Below, in pieces: positions 35,324-40,713 of a DNA stretch of 40,713 nucleotides (the stretch's first letter is position 1; each line of letters begins with the position of its first letter). Origin of the DNA: an uncultured bacterium (lineage in GTDB: Bacteria; Chloroflexota; Anaerolineae; J036; Brachytrichaceae); contig CAIXPS010000334.1 in NCBI GenBank assembly GCA_903921365.1, forward strand, positions 1 through 40,713, written 5' to 3'. Made by a program: the position numbers and the translations under genes. A model generated the notes under the pieces. The model had not been told where the DNA came from, searched no databases, and saw nothing but the letters and a program-made list of their open reading frames with translations.

Positions 35324-36031
35324 ATGCGATGCATCATTCACGAGGGTACCACTATAAAAATCACGATTCAGGAAAATGGTCCGTATCTCGTTACCGGCAA
35401 TGTGCCGCTGGTGTCGAAGACCCAGATCGTCACCGAGTTTGGCGAGCCGATTGCCTGGGAGAAAACCGCTGACATTCCGGCGGGTGGTGAATATGAGCTG
35501 TGCCGTTGTGGTCACTCGGACGACATGCCTTTCTGCGACGGCTCGCACCGTTCAGCAGACTGGGATGGCGCGGAGACCGCTGACACGGGCGCTATGACCG
35601 AACGGAGCGAGACGCTCACCGGCGGCAAGCAGATCGTCGTTCATCATGATGGCTCATTATGCTGCGGGTCGGGCTTTTGCGGCACGCGCCTTGCCAATAT
35701 CCAGCGCATGCTGGGGCAGGCACAACCCGACGACACCAATGTGCGCTCGCAGATCATCGCGATGGTCGAACGGTGTCCGTCCGGTTCATACACCTACTCG
35801 ATTGAGGGGAGCAACAAGGATATCGAGCCCGACCTGCCAGCACAAATCGCGGTAACCACCGAGATCACTTCACATGGCCCGATTGAAGGCCCGCTGTGGG
35901 TCACGGGCAACATTCAGATCGAGCGCGCCGATGGGCAACCGCTGGAAACCCGCAACCGCGTCACCCTGTGCCGCTGTGGCGTGTCGACTATCAAACCCCT
36001 GTGCGATGGCGCACATCGCGGATCGGACTAA
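35324..36031 (+). CDS. CDGSH / Fer4_19-like / CDGSH three-domain iron-sulfur protein
   Basis: A 235-residue protein with three iron-sulfur modules. The first CDGSH motif has Cys60, Cys62, Cys71 and His75 in CRCGHSDDMPFCDGSH. A middle domain (about residues 98-165) resembles the single-cluster Fer4_19 type, with SLCCGSGFC (Cys113/114, Cys119) and Cys151 in ERCPSGSYTYSI. The second CDGSH motif (Cys216, Cys218, Cys227, His231) reads CDGAH, a conservative variant. Such proteins carry 2Fe-2S and possibly 4Fe-4S clusters for electron or cluster transfer. The start (ATG 35324 or GTG 35318) is uncertain. The 4Fe-4S gene follows 22 bases later. Confidence 0.86.
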   Translation: MRCIIHEGTTIKITIQENGPYLVTGNVPLVSKTQIVTEFGEPIAWEKTADIPAGGEYELCRCGHSDDMPFCDGSHRSADWDGAETADTGAMTERSETLTGGKQIVVHHDGSLCCGSGFCGTRLANIQRMLGQAQPDDTNVRSQIIAMVERCPSGSYTYSIEGSNKDIEPDLPAQIAVTTEITSHGPIEGPLWVTGNIQIERADGQPLETRNRVTLCRCGVSTIKPLCDGAHRGSD

Positions 36032-36053
36032 AATCAGCCATAGGAGATAACCT

Positions 36054-37343
36054 ATGGCACACTACACCACGCGTTCCGGGTATGAGTCCCTTGTCGAGCG
36101 CCTGAACAGGTTCCCCCAGGGCGCTCCACCGTCCGATGCGCTCTACGGCATCCTGAAGCTGCTCTTCAACGAAAAAGAGGCCAGCCTCGTGGCGCTGCTG
36201 CCGATCAAACCGTTCACGGTGAAGCAGGCGGCGGCGGTCTGGAAGATGACTGAGGTCGCGACCCGTGGCGTCCTCGAAGGGCTGGCCAGCCGCTGCATCC
36301 TGCTCGACGCCGTCGACCCCGGCGGGACGACGTTATATGCGCTCCCGCCGCCGATGGCCGGGTTCTTCGAGTTCTCGATGATGCGCTTGCGCGGCGACAT
36401 CGACCAGCATCTGCTGGGCGAATTGTTCTATCAATACTTGAACGTCGAGGACGCATTCGTCACCGCGCTGTTCACCACCGAGAACCGCATCGGGAGGGTG
36501 TTCGTCAACGAAGATGCTTTGCCGGTAGATCCTACGCTGACGATCCTCGATTACGAGCGCGCAAGCGAGGTAGCGCGCACAGCCAGTTCGCGCAGCGTGG
36601 GCATGTGCTATTGCCGCCACAAGATGAGTCACGTGGGGCGCGCATGCGATGCCCCGATGGACATCTGCTTGACCTTCAACGGCGTCAGTGACTCGCTGGC
36701 GCGGCACGGCTATGCGCGCGAAATCGATGTTCCCGAGGCGCTCGACAAGCTGCAGGAGGCGCGTGACCGTGGGCTGGTGCAGTGCGGTGAAAACGTCCAG
36801 AACGGCGTCGGTTTCATCTGCAACTGCTGCGGCTGCTGTTGCGAGGCGCTCGTGGCAGCGCGCCGGGTCGGTTTCGTCCACGCCGTTCAAACGACCAACT
36901 ATCTCCCGGTCGTCGACGAGAGCCGCTGTAATGGCTGCGGCAAGTGCGCAGACGCCTGCCCGGTCGAGGCGATGGGGCTGGTGTCGGCCAACGATCCGCG
37001 CTACCCGAAGCTGCGCAAAGCGCTCGTGAACACACAGGTATGCCTGGGGTGCGGCGTATGCCTGAAAGCCTGCGCGCGCGATGCGTTGCGGCTGACTGAG
37101 CGTGAACAGCGCGTCATCACGCCGATTGACTCGGTGCATCGCACGGTGCTGCTGGCAATTGAGAAAGGCATGTTGGCGAATCTCATCTTTGACAATCAGG
37201 CGCTCGCCAGCCATCGCGTGATGGCAGCTATCCTTGGCGGCATTCTGCGATTACCGCCGCTCAAACAGGCGCTTGCCAGCGAGCAGGTGCAAAGCCGTTA
37301 CCTGACAGGGCTGATCGAGTTCGCGAAAAAACAGATGGCATAA
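36054..37343 (+). CDS. Multi-cluster 4Fe-4S ferredoxin-type protein
   Basis: A 429-residue cytoplasmic iron-sulfur protein. A winged-helix-like N-terminal part (residues 10-100) is followed by CYCRHKMSHVGRACDAPMDIC, FICNCCGCCCEAL, and two classical 4Fe-4S motifs, CNGCGKCADACPVEA and CLGCGVCLKACARDA. This layout is that of a family of 4Fe-4S dicluster proteins found beside redox enzymes. It lacks a flavin or molybdenum motif, so it probably passes electrons to an unknown partner. AGGAG is about 9 bases before the ATG. It is probably in an operon with the CDGSH gene. Confidence 0.86.
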   Translation: MAHYTTRSGYESLVERLNRFPQGAPPSDALYGILKLLFNEKEASLVALLPIKPFTVKQAAAVWKMTEVATRGVLEGLASRCILLDAVDPGGTTLYALPPPMAGFFEFSMMRLRGDIDQHLLGELFYQYLNVEDAFVTALFTTENRIGRVFVNEDALPVDPTLTILDYERASEVARTASSRSVGMCYCRHKMSHVGRACDAPMDICLTFNGVSDSLARHGYAREIDVPEALDKLQEARDRGLVQCGENVQNGVGFICNCCGCCCEALVAARRVGFVHAVQTTNYLPVVDESRCNGCGKCADACPVEAMGLVSANDPRYPKLRKALVNTQVCLGCGVCLKACARDALRLTEREQRVITPIDSVHRTVLLAIEKGMLANLIFDNQALASHRVMAAILGGILRLPPLKQALASEQVQSRYLTGLIEFAKKQMA

Positions 37344-37349
37344 GCCCCT

Positions 37350-37396
37350 GCGAGGGTTGGACTTGCGCGCAACGATATTCTAATATCACCCCTCGC
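37350..37396. terminator. Nested inverted repeat between convergent genes
   Basis: GCGAGGG (37350-37356) pairs with CCCTCGC (37390-37396) around an inner GATATT-CT-AATATC hairpin (37374-37387). It separates the 4Fe-4S gene from the convergent DUF6886-like gene and could serve both strands, although it has no T tract. Confidence 0.4.
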
Positions 37397-37442
37397 AAGG
37401 GTGGAATTGCGGCGAGTGTTGGCGTGTGCACTCGGAACAGGA

Positions 37443-37991
37443 TTAGTATCGTGGCGCGTAACCACCCGCTGGCGGTTGCGCGAATCGCATGCGCATGATC
37501 GAGAATTCGAGCGATGACTCGGCGATCAGGTCGCGCAATAGCCACAGCGTCGGCAGGAAGCGCAACTCAGCATCGTGTTCGAGTAGTGCGGCGACGATGT
37601 TGTCGATTTTACGCATCCCGCGCGGGATCACCGGTGTGCGCGAGACGAAGTATCCCGCTGGCGCGTCGCTGAGCGTGAATCCATTCTGCTCGAATTCGTA
37701 GCAGTAGATCGTTGTCGTGAGCAGGCGAGGCAGCCATGCGCTTTCAATCGCGATGACCCGGCGCGCGGTTGTCCCGCTCATGAAGCGGGCGATATCGGCG
37801 GGGGTGGTCGTCGCGGCGATGCCAAACGTCACGCGCGGGCAGTCGCGCGGGAGAAGCTGGTTCACCAGATGCGCGTGGTCAATTGCCCATACGATCTCAC
37901 CTTCGATGCGATTAGATTTGTCCGTTCGGTCGGGGCGCGGATCGAACCGTGTGATATCGGGTTCGCTGCTGACGTGATACAGGACGCCCAT
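37443..37991 (-). CDS. DUF6886-like protein
   Basis: A 182-residue soluble protein. The start YHVSSEPDITRFDPRPD resembles the DUF6886 (HVSEEPDI-type) family; the remainder has IVWAIDHAHLVNQLLPRDCPR and IESAWLPRLLTTTIYCYEF. The function is unknown. ATG 37991 is used because a longer frame has no family support. A perfect TATAAT sits 9 bases before the ATG with no ribosome site, so it is probably leaderless. It diverges from the DUF1295 gene. Confidence 0.65.
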   Translation of the reverse strand: MGVLYHVSSEPDITRFDPRPDRTDKSNRIEGEIVWAIDHAHLVNQLLPRDCPRVTFGIAATTTPADIARFMSGTTARRVIAIESAWLPRLLTTTIYCYEFEQNGFTLSDAPAGYFVSRTPVIPRGMRKIDNIVAALLEHDAELRFLPTLWLLRDLIAESSLEFSIMRMRFAQPPAGGYAPRY

Positions 37992-38033
37992 CGTGTAGGG
38001 ATTATAAGTCGTCAACCGTGTATAGTACACACT
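37992..38033. promoter_or_regulatory. Divergent overlapping promoters of DUF6886-like and DUF1295 genes
   Basis: Only 42 bases separate the two ATGs. TATAAT on the minus strand (38006-38001) is 9 bases before the DUF6886-like ATG. TATAGT (38021-38026) on the plus strand is 7 bases before the DUF1295 ATG. GTGTA-TAG-TACAC (38019-38031) is a short palindrome over the second -10 box. Neither gene has a ribosome site, and both messages would be leaderless. Confidence 0.55.
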
Positions 38034-38858
38034 ATGCGCTTTAGTTTGATATTGCCGCTGTTCATCGTTCTCAGCCTGATCGTCAACACCGTCGGCTTTC
38101 GCCGGCTGGTTCATTTCGTCAGTGTGGGATATGCGTTATCCGTTATCGTGATGAGCCTCGTGACCGGCATGGTGTTCCTCGTTCAGTTGCCACCCTTGCC
38201 CCCGTTAGCGTTCCTGCACCTGGCCGGGTTGATCGTCTGGGGCGCGCGACTGGCGATATATGTTCTGCGCCGCGAAGCAAAGGCGGCGTATCAAAATCGA
38301 GCGGCGGACATGTTCGGCCAGTACAACGGGGTGAGTGCGCTGATCAAGCTGGTCATCTGGGTATCCGTATCGATTCTCTACGTGCTGATGTTCCTTCCGG
38401 CGCTGTTCAATGCCACAAATACACTCCAAATGCCAGCGTTCGTCGCGACTGTCGCCCAGGCACTGGGGCTGGTTGTGCTGTTCGGCGGATTGGCGATTGA
38501 AGCCGTTGCGGACCGGCAAAAATCCGTTCACAAAGCGCAACACCCCGGCCAGTACTGCGCGGTTGGCCTATACCGCTGGGTGCGCTGCCCCAATTACCTG
38601 GGCGAGATCCTGTTCTGGCTGGGCGGTTGGATCATGGGCTTGCCGTTTTACACCACACCGCTCGAGTGGCTGGGCAGCCTCGCCGGCCTGCTGTGCATCA
38701 TCCTGATCATGATCGGTTCGACCAAACGCCTGGAACGCTCGCAGGATGCGCGTTACATGAGCTTGCCAGAGTACCAGCTTTACGTTCGCACTGTGCCGGT
38801 ATTGATCCCGTTTGTGCCCATCTACTCACTCAAAAACATGCGGGTGTCTCTGGGCTAG
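38034..38858 (+). CDS. DUF1295 / isoprenylcysteine-methyltransferase-like membrane protein
   Basis: A 274-residue polytopic protein of the DUF1295/steroid-5-alpha-reductase-like family. Several hydrophobic segments (about residues 3-20, 24-50, 56-75, 100-125, 135-155, 195-230) precede the AdoMet/NAD(P)-type signature: HPGQYCAVGLYRWVRCPNYLGEILFWLGGW. A conserved RLERSQDARYMSLPEY tail follows. Relatives are reductases or lipid methyltransferases; a methyltransferase role for polyketide lipids (as BpsB) is one option. It is not linked to the type III polyketide synthase at 1842-2930, so a joint role would be trans. Confidence 0.85.
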   Translation: MRFSLILPLFIVLSLIVNTVGFRRLVHFVSVGYALSVIVMSLVTGMVFLVQLPPLPPLAFLHLAGLIVWGARLAIYVLRREAKAAYQNRAADMFGQYNGVSALIKLVIWVSVSILYVLMFLPALFNATNTLQMPAFVATVAQALGLVVLFGGLAIEAVADRQKSVHKAQHPGQYCAVGLYRWVRCPNYLGEILFWLGGWIMGLPFYTTPLEWLGSLAGLLCIILIMIGSTKRLERSQDARYMSLPEYQLYVRTVPVLIPFVPIYSLKNMRVSLG

Positions 38859-38929
38859 ATGCGCCCGGATGAACACACTCTCATCGAATTCTGCCCCGAC
38901 CCCCATCATCGACGGCTAGACTAAAAAGC

Positions 38930-39352
38930 ATGAACACTGTGTTGAATACCAGAAAAACGTCGCGCTTCTTGATCATCGCAATAGCCGTCCTGATATTGAG
39001 CTTATACGGAGTGAGCGCCCCAGCACTCGCTGCAACGACCACACCTACTTCATACGTCGGCAGTTCAATTGGCAAACAACCGCCCGTGATACAGAGCTTC
39101 AATATCACCCAGTTCAACGGGCGCGGCATCTTCTTCGGCAACATCACTGTTGGCGGCATAACCTACACCGGCTATGGTCGTTACGTTGGCGCCACTGCTA
39201 CGCTGCTCTTCTCATGGTTTACTTACAGTTCAACCGGCCTCTCTACCTACCAGGGCGATTTCACCGGCAAGTTTGGTCCCGGATTCCTCACCATCACGGG
39301 CGCCTTCAACAAGGGAACGCAGACAGGCGCTTTCAGCCTTAAGGCAGCGTAA
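38930..39352 (+). CDS. Secreted hypothetical protein
   Basis: A 140-residue protein with a signal peptide (basic NTRKTSR, hydrophobic FLIIAIAVLILSLYG, cut near ALAA) and a mature part rich in Gly, Thr, Tyr and Ser, probably beta-structured (GIFFGNITVGGITYTGYGRYVG, in parts). I recognise no family. TAGACT lies 7 bases before the ATG, and no ribosome site is seen. It stands alone between the DUF1295 gene and the convergent helicase gene. Confidence 0.75.
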   Translation: MNTVLNTRKTSRFLIIAIAVLILSLYGVSAPALAATTTPTSYVGSSIGKQPPVIQSFNITQFNGRGIFFGNITVGGITYTGYGRYVGATATLLFSWFTYSSTGLSTYQGDFTGKFGPGFLTITGAFNKGTQTGAFSLKAA

Positions 39353-39364
39353 GCGGTCATTGTT

Positions 39365-40713
39365 TCAGCCGTGCCGGATGCAATCACGCGCAATCGCCCC
39401 GATGAACCGGCTCGGCTGAACTGCATATCCCTTCGCATTTATCGCGTGTGACGAGATAAACAGGCGTTGTTTCGCGCGCGTCATTGCCACGTAAAAGACG
39501 CGCTTTTCTTCTTCCAGTTTTGTTGGGTCTTTCCTGCTCTGATAAGTGGGCATCTCATCCTCGCACGCGCCGGCCAGGAACACCGTATCGAATTCGAGCC
39601 CCTTGGACTGATGAATGGTGATGATCGCGACCTTGTTCTCCCGCATCGTCAGTTGATCCAGGTTTTTCGCCAACGCGGTGAACTCGATCACGGCGCGCAA
39701 GGCGGTTTCCGGGTGCAGCGCCGGATCATCGCGGTCGCTGAAGGTGCTGACCAGCCTATCGAGGTTCGCCCTGCGCTTCCGTTCCGGGTCGCCAGCGTAT
39801 GCTTCCCGCACCCCCGATTCATCCAGAACGCGCGCCAGCAGCTCAGCCGGGCGCAATCGTCCCATCTGAGAGCGCCAGTCCATCATCAACTGAGCCAGCG
39901 GCTTGAAGTGCCGACCGTTGATGCCGCGCATCAGCTTTGCGCGCTCTGCCGATTGGGCTGCAACCAGCGGCATCAGCGCCTCGGCCAGTCGAACGGTCGT
40001 CTCAACATCTGCGTCGGCGCGATGGGTGGGCGTGCTGCCAAGGTGCAGCGTCTCTGCCAGTGTGGCCAGCCGGTAGTTGCCCGACTCGACGAAGCGCGTC
40101 GCGGTGTTATACGTATCCGCCCATTCCAGTTCCGGCGCGTCGATGCCTGCCCGCCGCGCATGCGCCATGACCATCTTGACGTCGTAGCCCACGTTATGCC
40201 CGACGAGGAGTGCTCCACGCGCAAAAGCGAAAAACTCGCTCAACACCTGGCGCGCGGCTTGACCATTGGCATTCAGGAACTCATCGGTGAGCCCGTGAAT
40301 AGCCACACTCTCGCCGACCGCCTGGCCTTTGATGTACTGATGAAACGTCGCAACTCGCTTTCCGCCAGCCAGCTTCTGCGCCGCAATTTCGACGACGGTC
40401 GCGGATTCCACGTCGAGCCCTGTCGATTCGACATCGAACACAACGACTGTCCCGGCAGACCAGGCTTCCAGTAGTGGGTAGAACGGATCCACGCCGGCGA
40501 GCAGCTCCGGCGTGGCAAAGTCGGTCAGCTTCAACCCGCACTGTGTCCCGCTCTGCATAAGTTTTGTCAACGTCGCCGCGCCAACGCCTTTGACATAGTT
40601 CAGGGCGATGCGATGCATCGCGCCGTTGTCAAAGGGGTTCACCAGCAATCGGAGAAAAGACAGCACGTCCTTGATCTCCTGCCGTTGGAAGAACTCATAC
40701 TGTTCGACGGTGA
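39365..40713 (-). CDS. UvrD/PcrA-type helicase with embedded DEDDh exonuclease, 5' truncated
   Basis: At least 449 residues, continuing beyond the window (frame open to 40713). The N-terminal visible part (EFFQRQEIKDVLSFLRLLVNP, in parts) is the UvrD helicase core, and motifs V and VI are in TIHQSKGLEFDTVFLAGACEDEMP and VAMTRAKQRLFIS. Between them about residues 70-235, counted from the GTG at 40666, form a DEDDh 3'-5' exonuclease. It has FDVESTGLD (Asp, Glu), GHNVGYDVKM (Asp) and HRADADVETT (His, Asp). The nuclease is inserted in the 2B region rather than added to a terminus. This arrangement would let one protein unwind and trim DNA ends. Confidence 0.9.
   Translation of the reverse strand, partial: TVEQYEFFQRQEIKDVLSFLRLLVNPFDNGAMHRIALNYVKGVGAATLTKLMQSGTQCGLKLTDFATPELLAGVDPFYPLLEAWSAGTVVVFDVESTGLDVESATVVEIAAQKLAGGKRVATFHQYIKGQAVGESVAIHGLTDEFLNANGQAARQVLSEFFAFARGALLVGHNVGYDVKMVMAHARRAGIDAPELEWADTYNTATRFVESGNYRLATLAETLHLGSTPTHRADADVETTVRLAEALMPLVAAQSAERAKLMRGINGRHFKPLAQLMMDWRSQMGRLRPAELLARVLDESGVREAYAGDPERKRRANLDRLVSTFSDRDDPALHPETALRAVIEFTALAKNLDQLTMRENKVAIITIHQSKGLEFDTVFLAGACEDEMPTYQSRKDPTKLEEEKRVFYVAMTRAKQRLFISSHAINAKGYAVQPSRFIGAIARDCIRHG

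Noticed and set aside
39467-40474. Plus-strand open frame of 335 aa opposite the helicase
   Set aside because: Rich in Arg and His with no family match; it is the shadow of the helicase-exonuclease.

Overview
The window reads as a contiguous piece of a bacterial chromosome, about 57-60% GC by eye. Dense housekeeping genes are interrupted by one IS607-type insertion and one toxin-antitoxin island. Gene families and neighbourhoods suggest Chloroflexota, probably an Anaerolineae-like lineage. The pointers are a DUF3090/SCO1664 pair next to a PIN-TRAM gene and cysS, a citramalate-type isoleucine pathway, an AI-2E exporter, an LCP protein, and short GATTGGA-type tandem repeats. This is an inference; no rRNA, tRNA or CRISPR array is present to confirm it.

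Layout. 1-4515 (+): 3' part of mutS2, a type III polyketide synthase translationally coupled to it, a small GlsB/YeaQ-type membrane protein and an AI-2E family transporter. 4523-6389: an IS607-family element (serine recombinase plus TnpB) inserted against the stop codon of the transporter gene. 6466-7110 (+): a molybdopterin-dependent sulfite-oxidase-like enzyme, then about 440 bases without a gene that may hold a structured RNA. 7551-12325 (-): Gfo/Idh oxidoreductase, AhpC-like peroxiredoxin, GNAT-DUF1349 fusion and citramalate synthase (cimA). Ahead of cimA lies a complete promoter, isoleucine-rich leader peptide, hairpin and terminator, which looks like a ribosome-mediated attenuator, and before that a tiny DUF2283 gene. 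12313-15043: a toxin-antitoxin island with a nonsense-interrupted PIN gene, a toxin-first RelE/Phd pair, an intact Phd/VapC pair, a ~235-bp duplicated segment and a three-way-junction inverted repeat.

15036-19187 (-): methyltransferase, Zn alcohol dehydrogenase, RNase Z and dTDP-glucose dehydratase, closely packed and partly overlapping. 19342-20670 (+): a parallel beta-helix protein. 20657-24396 (-): galT, an LCP-family protein, an SCO1664-family kinase-like protein and DUF3090. 24563-28451 (+): PIN-TRAM (YacL-like), cysS and eno. 28569-30550 (-): an aldose-epimerase-like protein and a Fes-type esterase preceded by a 26-codon ORF. 30665-33369 (+): SLC13/RCK transporter, FmdB zinc ribbon and a membrane-anchored rhodanese. 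33356-35231 (-): a secreted CAP protein and an AAC(3)-family acetyltransferase. 35324-37343 (+): an iron-sulfur pair (CDGSH / Fer4-like / CDGSH protein and a multi-cluster 4Fe-4S protein). 37443-40713: DUF6886-like gene (-), DUF1295 membrane protein (+), small secreted protein (+), and the C-terminal part of a UvrD-type helicase carrying an embedded DEDDh exonuclease (-).

The strongest regulatory finding is the cimA attenuator. A second pattern is that several genes have a -10-like hexamer 6-10 bases before the ATG and no Shine-Dalgarno sequence, which suggests leaderless transcripts. Coordinates of starts were chosen from ribosome-binding sites, overlaps and family length, and are noted where they differ from the longest reading frame.
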